This document shows, one piece after another, positions 33,672 through 43,271 of a DNA stretch of 64,000 nt. The DNA lies in NCBI RefSeq assembly GCF_003201865.1, contig NZ_QJJJ01000002.1:1-64000 (forward strand), in the 5' to 3' direction. Source of the stretch: Methylobacterium sp. B4 (GTDB lineage Bacteria > Pseudomonadota > Alphaproteobacteria > Rhizobiales > Beijerinckiaceae). The position numbers were made by a program, and so were the translations under genes. A model generated the notes under the pieces. It was not told where the DNA came from. It saw only the letters and a program-made list of their open reading frames with translations, and made no database searches. Position 1 is the stretch's first letter; each line of letters starts with the position of its first letter.

Positions 33672-36600
33672 TGCGGCGTGGCGGTCGGGACGACGTGCCT
33701 GGAAGCCTCGACTGGGCCGCGGGTCCGGCCGAGCACGCGGCCGCGAATGTGGCCGGCAGTCCGCCTGGAGCGGTGAGCACCGTGAGCACCGGATCGGTGA
33801 GCGAGGCCGAACGCCTCGAAGCCCTGCGCGACCTGCGTATCCTGGACACCGATCCGGAGGCGCATTTCGATGCCCTGTGCCGTACGGCTCAGCGCCTGTT
33901 CGGGGTGGCGACGGCCTACGTCTCCCTGGTCGATGCCGAGCGGCAATGGCTGAAGGCCTGCTCCGGCAGCATGCCCGCGCAGACGCCGCGGGACGGCTCC
34001 TTCTGCAACCTCACCATCACCCAGGACGCGGTGCTCGTCGTTCCCGACGCCCGCCGGGACCCACGCTTCTCGAACCTGCCGATCGTGACGGGACCGCCGC
34101 ACATCACCTTCTACGCGGGCGCCCCTCTGATCCTGCGGCCGGGCCTGCGGCTCGGCTCCCTCTGCCTCGTCGATCCCCGGCCGCGCGCGTTCTCCGCGGC
34201 CGACGAGGCGGCGTTGCGCGACCTTGCCGAGGTCGTCGTCGCGCAGCTGCGCCTCCATCGCGACAACCTCGCCTTCGCCACCGAGCGGGCGCTGCGGCAG
34301 ATCCACGAGAGCACGATCCGCGCGCAGGGCGCCGAGATCGAGCGCCGGTCGGCGGACAACTCGCTTCTCACCATGGCCGAGCAGATCGCCCAGGTCGGCC
34401 ACTGGCGCGTGAATTTCTCGGATGGCCGGCCGATCTATTCCGAGAGCTTCCTGCGCATCGCCGGTCTCGATCCGGCCGCGCCCCATCCCACCTTCACGCG
34501 GCTCTGCCATCCCGGAGATCGCGAGCGGGTCGAGGCGATCAGCGCCGCGGCGATCGCCGGCGGCGGCGATTTCGAGTTCGAGGCGAGAGTCGTGCGTCCC
34601 GACGGATCGGTGCGCGACATCATGGTGCGCGGCACCTGTAACAAGGACAGGGCCGGCCGCACGGTCGGCCTGTTCGGCATCCTCATGGATGTCACCGACC
34701 GGCTGCGGATCCAGGCGGAGATCCGCCGCAGCGAGCAGCGCTACCGCAGTCTCGCGGATTCCCTGCCGCTCCTCGTCTGGACCCTCGATCCGGGCAGCGG
34801 CGAGGCGACCTACGCCAATGCGCGCTTCGAGGAATATTACGGTCCGATCGGCCCGTCGCGGGCGCAGCGGCTCGGCCGCAACCATCCCGACGATGCGCCG
34901 GCCATGGAGGCGGCCTGGCAGGCGGCCCGCTCCAACGGCCGGGGCTACGACGGGCAGTGGCGCCTGCGGGCCCGGGACGGCTCCTACCGCTGGCACAAGC
35001 TGTCGCTCACGCCGGTCCGCAGCGCCGCCGATCCGGACGAAGTGACGGAGTGGATCGGGACCGCGCTCGACATCGACGAGATCGTCTCCGCCCGGCTCGC
35101 CGTGGAGGATACGAGCCGCCTGCTCGGCATCGCCCTCGAAGGGGCGGAGGCCGGCACCTTCGACTGGAACCTGCGCACCGGCATCACCCTGCTCTCGCCG
35201 GAGAGCGCCCGGCTCTACGGCCTGCCCGAGACGCGCGAACCCGTCGGCCTGTCGCCGACGGAATGGACGGCGGCCGTCCACCCGGACGACGTCGTCGAGA
35301 CCTGGAACCGGATTCATCAGGCCATCGACTCCCGGGCCCGCTTCACGGCGGAATACCGGGTGGGTGGGCGCTGGATCTACGCCTGCGGCCGCACCCTCTA
35401 CGGCCGCGACGGCCGGCCCTACCGGATGATCGGGCTGCATCTCGACATCACCGAGCGCAAGGCGGCCGAGGCGGCCCTGCGCGCGGTAACCGCGGAGGCA
35501 CAGGCCGCCACGGCGGAGGCCGAGCGGGCGAGCGCGGCCAAGAGCGAGTTCCTCGCCGCCATGAGCCACGAGATCCGCACGCCCCTCAACGGCATCCTCG
35601 GCTACGCCGACCTCCTGCTCGAGCGCCCCCACCGCGATCCGGAGGAACGCCGCCGGCTGGAGCTGATCCGCGTCTCGGGCGAGACCCTGCTCACCGTGGT
35701 CAACGACGTCCTCGACGTCTCGAAGATCGAGGCGGGCCAGTTCGAACTCGATCCGCTTCCCTTCGCCCTGGGCAAGCTGATCGACGACACCGTGGCGATC
35801 ATGCGCGGCAGCGCCCTCAAGAGTGCGCTGACCATCGAGGCCCGGATCGACCCGCACCTGCCCGAGACGGTGGTCGGGGACGCCACGCGGCTGCGGCAGG
35901 TCCTGTTCAACCTGCTCAACAACGCGGTGAAGTTCACGCCCGCCGGCTCCGTCACCCTCACCATCCGCTGCGAGGGCAGCCGCCCGCTCCCCTCGGGCGA
36001 GACCGCGGAGGCCTTGCGCTTCGAGGTCGCCGATACCGGCATCGGCATCGCCCCCTCGCATCAGGACCGGCTGTTCAAGCGCTTCAGCCAGGTCGACGGC
36101 TCGATCAGCCGGCGCTTCGGCGGCTCCGGGCTCGGCCTTGCGATCTGCCGGCACCTCGTCACGATGATGGGGGGCGAGATCGGCGTCGAGAGCGAAGAGA
36201 GGGTCGGCTCGACTTTCTGGTTCACCCTGGCCCTGCCGCGGGCCGTCTCCGTTCCCGCCGCCGGGGCCGCCCCCGTCCCGGCGGCACGGGAGGCCGGCAC
36301 GGGCCCGGGCGGCGCGCGCATCCTCCTCGTCGAGGACGTACCGATCAACCAGACCCTCGCCCGGGCCGTCCTGGAGGCCCAGGGCTACCGCGTGGATGTG
36401 GCAGGGGACGGGGCCGGGGCGCTGGCGGCCATCGCCGAGGTCTACGGGAGCGGCGGCCCGATCCCCGATCCCTACGCCGTGGTGCTGATGGACGTGCAGA
36501 TGCCGGGCATGGACGGGCTCACCGCCACGCGCCGGATCCGCGCCCTCGACGGCGCGGCCGCCCGGCTGCCGATCGTGGCCATGACCGCCAACGTGCTGGA

Positions 36601-37096
36601 CGGACAAGTCCAGGACCTGCTGGAGGCCGGCATGGACGACCATGTCGGCAAGCCGTTCAAGCGCGCGCATCTCTGCGCCACGATCGAGCGCTGGCGCACC
36701 CTGGGCGCCGCGCGGGCCTTCGAGGCCGCGTCTGCGGTTCCGCCGCGCGTCGCGCCGCGGGTGATCGACCGGGCGACCTTCACCGCGGTGGAGGACATGA
36801 TGGGCCGCGAGCACGTCCAGACGCTGCTCTCGCTGCTCGAATCGGATCTCGAGCTGCGCTTCGATTCCGAGGAGGCCGGTTCGGCTGAAGGCGCGCTCGA
36901 CCGGGAGCAGATCGCCTACGACGCCCATGCCGTGATCGCCGCCGCCGGAGCCCTCGGCTTCGTCGGGCTGTCCGACCTGTGCCGGGAAATCGAGGCCGCC
37001 TGCCGGGAGGGCGCCGCCCTCTCGCCGCTGATCGACCGGCTCCGAGTGCTCCGCTCGGAGACGCTGGGCACCATCCGGGCCCTGCGGGCGGCGTGA
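33668..37096 (+). CDS. hybrid sensor histidine kinase (GAF-PAS-PAS-PAS-HisKA-HATPase-REC-Hpt)
   Basis: 1142-aa cytoplasmic multistep phosphorelay protein; no transmembrane segment. GAF domain about 45-205, PAS domains about 235-350, 355-475 and 485-600, then HisKA with H634 ([11 protein letters not shown]), HATPase with N-box LLNNAVKF and GLGLAIC (to about 860), receiver domain about 883-1010 (E889/D890, phosphoacceptor D942, K995) and a C-terminal Hpt-like domain with H1087 ([13 protein letters not shown]). All relay residues are present, so His-Asp-His transfer can occur in one chain; the final response regulator is elsewhere. Its start overlaps the stop of the O-antigen-ligase-like gene by 4 bp, suggesting control of surface polysaccharide (inference). 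Confidence 0.93.
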   Translation: MMRRGGRDDVPGSLDWAAGPAEHAAANVAGSPPGAVSTVSTGSVSEAERLEALRDLRILDTDPEAHFDALCRTAQRLFGVATAYVSLVDAERQWLKACSGSMPAQTPRDGSFCNLTITQDAVLVVPDARRDPRFSNLPIVTGPPHITFYAGAPLILRPGLRLGSLCLVDPRPRAFSAADEAALRDLAEVVVAQLRLHRDNLAFATERALRQIHESTIRAQGAEIERRSADNSLLTMAEQIAQVGHWRVNFSDGRPIYSESFLRIAGLDPAAPHPTFTRLCHPGDRERVEAISAAAIAGGGDFEFEARVVRPDGSVRDIMVRGTCNKDRAGRTVGLFGILMDVTDRLRIQAEIRRSEQRYRSLADSLPLLVWTLDPGSGEATYANARFEEYYGPIGPSRAQRLGRNHPDDAPAMEAAWQAARSNGRGYDGQWRLRARDGSYRWHKLSLTPVRSAADPDEVTEWIGTALDIDEIVSARLAVEDTSRLLGIALEGAEAGTFDWNLRTGITLLSPESARLYGLPETREPVGLSPTEWTAAVHPDDVVETWNRIHQAIDSRARFTAEYRVGGRWIYACGRTLYGRDGRPYRMIGLHLDITERKAAEAALRAVTAEAQAATAEAERASAAKSEFLAAMSHEIRTPLNGILGYADLLLERPHRDPEERRRLELIRVSGETLLTVVNDVLDVSKIEAGQFELDPLPFALGKLIDDTVAIMRGSALKSALTIEARIDPHLPETVVGDATRLRQVLFNLLNNAVKFTPAGSVTLTIRCEGSRPLPSGETAEALRFEVADTGIGIAPSHQDRLFKRFSQVDGSISRRFGGSGLGLAICRHLVTMMGGEIGVESEERVGSTFWFTLALPRAVSVPAAGAAPVPAAREAGTGPGGARILLVEDVPINQTLARAVLEAQGYRVDVAGDGAGALAAIAEVYGSGGPIPDPYAVVLMDVQMPGMDGLTATRRIRALDGAAARLPIVAMTANVLDGQVQDLLEAGMDDHVGKPFKRAHLCATIERWRTLGAARAFEAASAVPPRVAPRVIDRATFTAVEDMMGREHVQTLLSLLESDLELRFDSEEAGSAEGALDREQIAYDAHAVIAAAGALGFVGLSDLCREIEAACREGAALSPLIDRLRVLRSETLGTIRALRAA

Positions 37097-37187
37097 GGGC
37101 CGATCCGGGGTCCGGCAAGCCTTGAGATCGGCCCTCTCGCGCGCCACCTGACAGCGGCCAAGCCCGTTTCCGCCGCCAGAGTCCGCC

Positions 37188-38636
37188 TTGCCGCCCCTCT
37201 TCGACTACGCCGCGCAAGCGGGCTCCGCGATCAAGGCCTTCGCGGAGGCCTCCAGCGACCTCCTGATCCAGCCGACGCTGCGCCTCGGCGTCACCGGTCT
37301 CGCCCGTTCCGGCAAGACGGTGTTCACGACAGCCCTCATCCACCACCTCGTGGAGGGCCACGCGCTCCCCGCCTTCGAGCCGGCGCATGCCGGACGCCTG
37401 CGCCGCGCCCGGCTCGTGCCGCAGCCCGACGACGACGTGCCGCGCTTCCCCTTCGAGGAGAATTTTACCGCGCTCACGGAGGCTCGGCGCTGGCCGGGCT
37501 CCACCGACCGGATCAGCCAGTTCCGCCTCGCCATCGAGTACGAGCGGGCGGGCGGCTGGCGCAGCGGGCCGGCGACGCTGATGCTCGACGTGGTGGATTA
37601 TCCCGGCGAGTGGCTGCTCGATCTCGCCCTGGTCGATCAGAGCTACGTGGCGTGGTCGCGTGCCACCATCGCCGGCACCCGCCGGGCGGGCCGGGCCGAG
37701 ATCGCCGCGCCCTGGCTCGCGGTGATGGCGGAGCTCGATCCGGCCGCGCCCCTCGACGAGGTGGTGGCCGAGCGTGCCGCCAACGCCTTCAAGGCCTATC
37801 TCGCGGCCCTGCGTGCGGGCGCGGAATCGGTCGCCACCACCCCGCCGGGGCGCTTCCTGATGCCCGGGGACCTCGCCGGCTCGCCGATGCTGACCTTCGC
37901 CCCGCTCGACCGGCTGGAAGAGGTGCAGGCGCCCGGCAGCCTCGGCGCCCTGATGGAGCGGCGCTTCGAGGCCTATAAGAGCAAGGTGGTGGAGCCGTTC
38001 TTCCGCGAGCATTTCCAGCGAGTCGACCGCCAGATCGTGCTGGTGGACGTGCTCTCGGCCGTCGATTCCGGGCCGGCGGCACTGGCCGAGCTGGAGGAGG
38101 CGCTGGACGCGGTGCTGCTCGCCTTCCGCATCGGCCGCAACAGCCTGCTCTCGCGCTTCTTCGCCCCCCGGGCCGAGCGGATCATGTTCGCCGCGACCAA
38201 GGCCGACCACCTGCACCAGTCGAGCCACGACCGGCTCGACGCGCTGCTGCGCCTGCTGGTCTCGCGGGCGATGCGCCGCACCGAGGCCGCGGGCGCCCGG
38301 GTCGGCACCGTGGCGCTCGCCTCCGTCCGCGCCACCCGCGAGACCACGGTCCATGACGGCGGCGAGGTGCTGCGCGCCGTCTCCGGCACGCCGGAAGCGG
38401 GCGAGCATGTCGGCGACGAGATCTTCGACGGGCTCTCGGAAGCCGCGGTGTTTCCCGGCGAATTGCCCGCCGACCCGCAGGCGGTGCTCGACGGGGCGGT
38501 CCCGCCGGGCTCCTTCCGCTTCCCGCGCTTTCGCCCGCCCCCGGTCAGGTCAGACGCGCTCGGCCGGCCGGGTCATCTGCCGCAGATCCGGCTCGACCGG
38601 GCCATGCAGTTCCTGATCGGGGATCGGCTGACGTGA
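37188..38636 (+). CDS. YcjX-family P-loop protein (DUF463)
   Basis: 482-aa predicted GTPase/ATPase-like protein. P-loop GLARSGKT is at 37-44; DVVDYPGEWLLDL (Walker B-like region) is near residue 134, and AATKADHLHQS near residue 339, all YcjX hallmarks. The start appears to be TTG at 37188, as no ATG/GTG precedes the conserved region; RBS is weak. Its TGA overlaps the GTG of the next gene (GTGA). In E. coli the pair is in a stress-induced operon; exact function is not known. Confidence 0.88.
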   Translation: MPPLFDYAAQAGSAIKAFAEASSDLLIQPTLRLGVTGLARSGKTVFTTALIHHLVEGHALPAFEPAHAGRLRRARLVPQPDDDVPRFPFEENFTALTEARRWPGSTDRISQFRLAIEYERAGGWRSGPATLMLDVVDYPGEWLLDLALVDQSYVAWSRATIAGTRRAGRAEIAAPWLAVMAELDPAAPLDEVVAERAANAFKAYLAALRAGAESVATTPPGRFLMPGDLAGSPMLTFAPLDRLEEVQAPGSLGALMERRFEAYKSKVVEPFFREHFQRVDRQIVLVDVLSAVDSGPAALAELEEALDAVLLAFRIGRNSLLSRFFAPRAERIMFAATKADHLHQSSHDRLDALLRLLVSRAMRRTEAAGARVGTVALASVRATRETTVHDGGEVLRAVSGTPEAGEHVGDEIFDGLSEAAVFPGELPADPQAVLDGAVPPGSFRFPRFRPPPVRSDALGRPGHLPQIRLDRAMQFLIGDRLT

Positions 38637-39661
38637 CCAACCCGCAGCGCCCGCGCGCCTTCCGTATCCCGTCCGCCGACCAGACGCCGCCCGAGGCCGC
38701 GACCGCCGAGGCGCCGCCTCCGCCGCGACCGGAGGTGCGCTTCGTCGACGAGCCCTACGAGATCGTCGACGCGGCCGACGGCGTCGCCGTGCCGGTGGCA
38801 CCCAAGCGTCGGGCGCCCTGGCTCTCGATCCTGTTCAGCGCGCTCGGCGGGCTCGTCACAATCGCGGTCGGCCTCTCCATCGAGCGGCTGATCACCGACC
38901 TGTTCGCCACCGCCCCCTGGCTCGGCTTCGTCGCGCTGGCCCTTCTCGGAATTGCGGCGGTCGCGCTCACGGCCCTCGTCGCCCGCGAGGCGCTCGGCGT
39001 CTGGCGCGAACGCAAGATCGAGGCTTTGCGCGAGCGCGCGCTCGCGGCGCTTTCGACCCGCGATCACACCGCGGCGCAGGGTGTGGTGCAGGAGTTGCGC
39101 GGCTTCTACACGGGCCGGCCGGCGCTCGCCGCCGGCATCCGGCGGCTGGACGCCGTGGGGGACGCGATCCTCGACGTGGACGACCGTCTGGCGCTGGCCG
39201 AGGGCGAGTTGCTGAGCCCCCTCGACCGGCAGGCCAAGGCGGCCATCGCACAGGCCGCGAGCCAGGTCTCGGCCGTGACGGCTTTGAGCCCGCGAGCCAT
39301 CGTCGACGTCGCCTTCGTGGTGTTTTCCGCCGCCCGGCTCCTGCGCCGGATCGCGGCGATCTACGGGGGCCGCCCCGGCCTGCTCGGCTTCCTGCGGCTC
39401 GCGAGGGCGGCTCTGGCCCACCTCACCGTGACCGGCGGCATGGCGGTGGGCGAGGGCATGCTGCATCAGGTGCTCGGTCTGGGGCTCGCTGCCCGCGTCT
39501 CGGCCAAGCTGGGTGAGGGCGTGCTCAACGGGCTGATGACGGCCCGCTTCGGCCTCGCGGCGCTTGCCGTCTGTCGCCCCCTGCCCTTCGTCCGCGTGAG
39601 CCCGCCCACAGTCAACGACGTCGCCGGCCAGCTTTTCCGCAGCAGCGAGGACAGGGCGTAA
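38633..39661 (+). CDS. YcjF/TIGR01620-family membrane protein (DUF697)
   Basis: 342-aa inner-membrane protein. A Pro-rich cytoplasmic N terminus (to about 60) is followed by two transmembrane helices (about 63-83 and 94-117) and a helical C-terminal domain with SPRAIVDVAFVVFSAARLLRRIA. GTG start at 38633 overlaps the YcjX-like stop by 4 bp, so the two are translated together and probably act as a pair at the membrane. Function is not established for the family. Confidence 0.87.
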   Translation: MTNPQRPRAFRIPSADQTPPEAATAEAPPPPRPEVRFVDEPYEIVDAADGVAVPVAPKRRAPWLSILFSALGGLVTIAVGLSIERLITDLFATAPWLGFVALALLGIAAVALTALVAREALGVWRERKIEALRERALAALSTRDHTAAQGVVQELRGFYTGRPALAAGIRRLDAVGDAILDVDDRLALAEGELLSPLDRQAKAAIAQAASQVSAVTALSPRAIVDVAFVVFSAARLLRRIAAIYGGRPGLLGFLRLARAALAHLTVTGGMAVGEGMLHQVLGLGLAARVSAKLGEGVLNGLMTARFGLAALAVCRPLPFVRVSPPTVNDVAGQLFRSSEDRA

Positions 39662-39719
39662 CGCGCCCTCGCCCTTGCGCATCCTGTCGATGAAGTTCCC
39701 GGCAGTGCCCCGAACAAGA

Positions 39720-39749
39720 AAGCTCCCGCACCGGCCGGTGCGGGAGCTT
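39720..39749. terminator. palindromic terminator between the YcjF-like gene and the convergent secreted-protein gene
   Basis: A perfect 30-bp palindrome, AAGCTCCCGCACCGG followed by its complement. On the minus strand it is followed by TTTCTTGTT, so it mainly serves the gene ending at 39808; on plus only CTCATTC follows. Confidence 0.8.
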
Positions 39750-39755
39750 CTCATT

Positions 39756-39779
39756 CAGACGGCCTTGCAGACGGCCTTG
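39756..39779. repeat. tandem 12-bp repeat
   Basis: CAGACGGCCTTG occurs twice in direct succession (39756-39767, 39768-39779) between the palindromic terminator and the 3' end of the minus-strand gene. No function suggested. Confidence 0.7.
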
Positions 39780-39807
39780 AGGCTTGGACGGCCCCGGGGC
39801 GCGACGA

Positions 39808-40191
39808 TCAGCAGTCGTCGCCGCCCTTCTTGTCGCCGAGCTTCTGATCGTGGCCGGCCGCGTTCATCGCGCCGACGGTGCCCGGAGCGGCCGGCTGGTC
39901 GCCGCCCGCGGTGTTCTTGGCGGACGAGGTCTGGTCCGAGCCCGGCTTGTTGCCGACGCCCTGACCGGCGCCGACATTGTTCATCGCGCCGACGGTGCCG
40001 GGGGAAGCCGGCTGCTGACCGCCCGCGAGGTTCTTCGAGCCTGCCTCGGCACCGCTGCCGGTGCTGCTGTTCGAGGCCGTCGAGCCCTCGGGAGCCTTGG
40101 CGGTGCTGCCGGTGTTGCACGGCGCGGCGAGGGCGGAACCGGCGATGAAGGCGAAAGCGGTGGCGGTGGCGATGGTCTTCGTGAACGTCAC
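39808..40191 (-). CDS. secreted low-complexity protein with an internal repeat
   Basis: 127-aa exported protein, GTG start at 40191 with GGAGG upstream, signal peptide MTFTKTIATATAFAFIAGSALA. The mature chain is Gly/Ser/Asn-rich with two cysteines, one near the N terminus (C25) and one last (C127). A 19-residue unit recurs with a 39-residue period: KNLAGGQQPASPGTVGAMN (53-71) and KNTAGGDQPAAPGTVGAMN (92-110). No enzyme signature; probably a structural or exported small protein. It looks Methylobacterium-specific. Confidence 0.75.
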   Translation of the reverse strand: MTFTKTIATATAFAFIAGSALAAPCNTGSTAKAPEGSTASNSSTGSGAEAGSKNLAGGQQPASPGTVGAMNNVGAGQGVGNKPGSDQTSSAKNTAGGDQPAAPGTVGAMNAAGHDQKLGDKKGGDDC

Positions 40192-40387
40192 GATAGCGTT
40201 CCTCCGATTCTGTCCGACCGGAATTGCCGACCGGTGTGCCCGGAGAAAGCGATTAAGGAAATTTTAGTTCCCGATTCTTCCCAGGATGAATTATTTTTTG
40301 GGGTCCGTGGATGAGAACCGCTTTCGGTCCCTTGGGGGAAGTCGGCGCGATACCGTCGGTTTCTTGATCTGAGCAAAAGCCCAGGAC

Positions 40388-40939
40388 TCAGAGTGGCGCG
40401 AGGAAGCCTGCGAGCCGCATCAGACCCTCGGGCCAGGGCCCGTGGCCGCTCGCCACGTTGATGTGGCCGGATTCCCCCGCATCCACCAGCGCCGAGCCCC
40501 AAGCATAGGCGTAATCCTCCGCCCGCTCGTAGGTGCAATGCGGATCGGTGCGGCTTGCCACCAGGAGCGAGGGGAACGGCAGGGGATCGCGCGGGACGGG
40601 AGCGAAGGCACGCACGCTCTCGGGAAGTTCCGCGCCCGCCTCGATATCGGGGAAGGCCACGAGCAAGGCCCCGATCACGGCACCGGGCGCGAAGCGCGGC
40701 GCGGCCTCTACCGCCGCCACGACGCCGAGGCTGTGAGCGATCAGCACCACGGGGCGCGTCGCGGCGGCGACCGCCTCGGCGACGCGGGCGCGCCATGCTT
40801 CCGGGTCGGGCCGGTGCCAATCGGCCTGCGCGACGATCCGCGCGGTCTTGAGCCGCGACGCCCAGCGGGCCTGCCAATGCTCCTCCTCGGAGCCGGCATA
40901 GCCGGGCAGGATCAGGATGTCGCAATCGGCAGTCTTCAT
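40388..40939 (-). CDS. RBBP9/YdeN-family serine hydrolase
   Basis: 183-aa alpha/beta hydrolase. Catalytic triad S70 (AHSLGVV), D132 (SRTDPHC) and H166 (SGHGPWPEG); LPGYAGSEEEHWQ at 11-23 is typical of the family. ATG 40939 opens MKTADCDILILPG; the RBS is weak. Bacterial members have no settled substrate. It lies 73 bp downstream of lysA on the same strand. Confidence 0.9.
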   Translation of the reverse strand: MKTADCDILILPGYAGSEEEHWQARWASRLKTARIVAQADWHRPDPEAWRARVAEAVAAATRPVVLIAHSLGVVAAVEAAPRFAPGAVIGALLVAFPDIEAGAELPESVRAFAPVPRDPLPFPSLLVASRTDPHCTYERAEDYAYAWGSALVDAGESGHINVASGHGPWPEGLMRLAGFLAPL

Positions 40940-41012
40940 GGGCGGTCTTTTCGGACGTGCAGCACCTCTACGCAACGGGCGGCGGGGCCGGCGGCTCCTT
41001 CGCCCGCCGCCC

Positions 41013-42281
41013 TCAGGCGAGCCAGTCGGGCAGGCGGTCGAGGCGGATCAGGTCGTCGTAGCTCGGGCGCGGGCGCACCACCGCCGAGCGGTCGCCGCTC
41101 ACCAGCACCTCGGGCACGAGGCGGCGGCTGTTGTAGGTGCCGGCCTGGACCGCGCCGTAGGCGCCCGCGCTCATCACCGCGATGAGGTCGCCCGGCACCA
41201 CCGCCGGCATCTCGCGGCCGAGCGCGAGGTAGTCGCCGCTCTCGCAGACCGGGCCGACCACGTCCGCCGTCAACCGGGGCGTGTCGGGGGCGGGCTCGCG
41301 CAGGGGCCGCAGGGCGTGGAAGGCCTCGTAGAGCGTCGGGCGGATCAGATCGTTCATCGCCCCGTCGACGATGACGAAGGTCTTCTCGCCCGTGGGCTTC
41401 ACGTAGATCACCCGGGTGACGAGGATGCCGGCATTGCCCGCGATCATCCGTCCGATCTCGAAGACCGGACGCAGGCCCAGCGGCTTGAAATGCGGGCGCA
41501 GGATCTCCGCCAAAGCCGCCGGGTCGGGCGGGGGGGCGTTGTCGTCGCGGTAGGGAATGCCGAGTCCGCCGCCGAAATCGACGTGGTGTAGCCGGTGCCC
41601 GTCGGCGAGGAGGTCGCGGGCGAGTTCGCAGAGCAGGCGGGCGGCGTTGTCGAAGGGGGTCAGGTCCGTGATCTGGCTGCCGATATGCGTGTCGACGCCG
41701 GTGATCGACAGGCCCGGCATCCGAGCCGCCGCGGCGTAGACCTCGCGGGCGCGGGAGATCGGGATGCCGAATTTGTTCTCGGACTTGCCCGTCGAGATCT
41801 TGGCATGCGTCCGCGCGTCCACGTCCGGGTTCACCCGGATCGAAACCGGAGCCTTCTGCCCGCGGGAGGCGGCGACCTCGGACAGGGCCGCGAGTTCGGG
41901 TTCGCTCTCGACGTTGAAGCAGAGGATGCCGGCGTCGAGGGCGGCGGCCATCTCCTCGCGGGTCTTGCCGACGCCGGAGAAGACGATGCGCTCTCCCGGC
42001 ACGCCCGCGGAGAGCGCCCGGCGCAGTTCGCCCTCGGAGACGATGTCCATGCCCGCGCCCTGGCGGGCGAGCGTGGCGAGCACCGCCTGGTTCGAGTTCG
42101 CCTTCATGGCAAAGCAGACCAGCGCGTCGTCGGCGGCGAAGGCCTCGGCGAAGACGCGGTAATGCCGCTCCAGGGTGGCGGTGCTGTAGCAGTAGAACGG
42201 CGTGCCGACGGCCTCCGCCAGCGCGGTCAGATCGACGTCCTCGGCGTGGAGGCGCCCGTCCCGGTAGTGGAAATGGTGCAT
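41013..42281 (-). CDS. lysA: diaminopimelate decarboxylase
   Basis: 422-aa PLP enzyme, last step of lysine synthesis (meso-DAP to L-lysine). Fold-type III signature: PLP lysine K60 in FAMKANSN, SGVGKTREE, THIGSQITD, DFGGGLGIPY, and the intersubunit C-E-S-G-D motif near residue 343. ATG 42281 (MHHFHYRDG) was chosen over a longer frame. Upstream on the same strand is the lptM-like lipoprotein gene, the arrangement seen in many alphaproteobacteria where argH-lptM-lysA cluster. Confidence 0.96.
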   Translation of the reverse strand: MHHFHYRDGRLHAEDVDLTALAEAVGTPFYCYSTATLERHYRVFAEAFAADDALVCFAMKANSNQAVLATLARQGAGMDIVSEGELRRALSAGVPGERIVFSGVGKTREEMAAALDAGILCFNVESEPELAALSEVAASRGQKAPVSIRVNPDVDARTHAKISTGKSENKFGIPISRAREVYAAAARMPGLSITGVDTHIGSQITDLTPFDNAARLLCELARDLLADGHRLHHVDFGGGLGIPYRDDNAPPPDPAALAEILRPHFKPLGLRPVFEIGRMIAGNAGILVTRVIYVKPTGEKTFVIVDGAMNDLIRPTLYEAFHALRPLREPAPDTPRLTADVVGPVCESGDYLALGREMPAVVPGDLIAVMSAGAYGAVQAGTYNSRRLVPEVLVSGDRSAVVRPRPSYDDLIRLDRLPDWLA

Positions 42282-42387
42282 GTCCGGACAATCCGCCGCC
42301 GCGGGCCTCGCCGGTCCCACGGGACCGGGCCGTCGCGCCCAGTGGCTCTAAGGGGTGTGGGGTGCTCTCCGGCGGGCGGAGCGCATC

Positions 42388-42738
42388 CTACAGGATCGCG
42401 TCGAGGATGAAGGGTTCCTTCGGGATCCGGTAGCCGCGCTTGCTCCCGCGGGAGGTCGTGACCGGAACGGCATCCCCGCCGGGAGGGATCGCCGCGGGGT
42501 TCAGCTCGTCGCCCGCCAGGACGGCGTCCGCCTCGGGCGCCGCGCCGCGATCGCCGACGGAGACCGTGCTGCCCGGCAGGCTCCGGGCCGAGGCGGGTGC
42601 CCCAGGGCGCACGACCGGGGCGGTCTCGGAGACGGCCGCGCCCGGCGGCTCCAGGCTGCCGCGCCGGCCGCAGGCCGAGCAGGTCAGGGCGAGGCCGAGC
42701 GCGATCAGGATCGGAAGGCGGGAGGAAGGGGCGGACAT
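42388..42738 (-). CDS. lptM: LptM-like small lipoprotein (LPS translocon maturation chaperone)
   Basis: 116-aa outer-membrane-type lipoprotein. Signal sequence MSAPSSRLPILIALGLALTCSA then C at position 23, followed by GRRGSLEPP, the CGxxGxLxxP start typical of YifL/LptM. The tail after about 35 is low complexity. The ATG at 42738 has GGAA 6-7 nt upstream and is preferred over one 6 nt earlier. E. coli LptM helps LptD acquire its disulfides. Location just upstream of lysA fits the family's usual place. Confidence 0.8.
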   Translation of the reverse strand: MSAPSSRLPILIALGLALTCSACGRRGSLEPPGAAVSETAPVVRPGAPASARSLPGSTVSVGDRGAAPEADAVLAGDELNPAAIPPGGDAVPVTTSRGSKRGYRIPKEPFILDAIL

Positions 42739-42815
42739 CGGCATTTCCGGCTTGGCGGCGGCGCCAGCTTAACCGTTGGCCGCGCGCGGCGCGAGCCCGC
42801 GGCCGCGGGGACTCC

Positions 42816-43094
42816 TCAGCTCTTCTTGTTGCCGCGCGCCGAATCCTTGGGCGGCGTGTAGGCGTCGATCGCCCGGCGGCAGTTCTCGGAGAGCTTGGAC
42901 CAGTTGGTCTTGAAGCACTGGTCGGTCGCCGGATCGTCCGGGTCGAGGTTGCCGCAATAGCTGAGATAGTCGCCGGTGCAGTACTTCTTGAGCGTCTCGT
43001 TGCCGCGCTTCGACTGCTGCGCCTGCGCCGGGGCGGCCAGCAGGACGGCCGCGCCCGTCAGGGCGAGAACGAAGGGCGTCAGCTTCAAGGCCAT
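42816..43094 (-). CDS. small secreted cysteine-containing protein
   Basis: 92 aa with signal peptide MALKLTPFVLALTGAAVLLAAPAQA. The mature chain has four cysteines (KKYCTGDYLSYCGNLD..., DQCFKTN, ENCRRAID), in a pattern like a single Cys-rich (Golgi apparatus protein 1-like) repeat, common in rhizobial periplasmic proteins. Ends in a basic KDSARGNKKS tail. ATG 43094; RBS weak. Function unknown. Confidence 0.75.
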   Translation of the reverse strand: MALKLTPFVLALTGAAVLLAAPAQAQQSKRGNETLKKYCTGDYLSYCGNLDPDDPATDQCFKTNWSKLSENCRRAIDAYTPPKDSARGNKKS

Positions 43095-43271
43095 GATGTT
43101 CGCTCGATCGCGGTTGTGGGAATATCCGGCGCGATGATGCCCCCGCATGTCCGCAACAAGGCGGCCCCGGGGCAAACGCAAGGTGGATCGGTGCTTACGG
43201 GCTCCCGGGAAACGCCGCAAGGGAGATGGCCCCGGCGGCCGCCCGCGCGGTGCGTTTCGGCTCCCGGCGGC

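Noticed and set aside
33545..37147. A 1200-codon minus-strand frame opposite the hybrid kinase
   Set aside because: Composition is an Arg/Gly/His-rich mirror of the kinase; no domain or start signal, while the plus strand has all kinase motifs.
37141..37187. An ATG or GTG start for the YcjX-like gene
   Set aside because: None lies in frame ahead of the conserved N terminus, so a TTG start is kept with reduced certainty.
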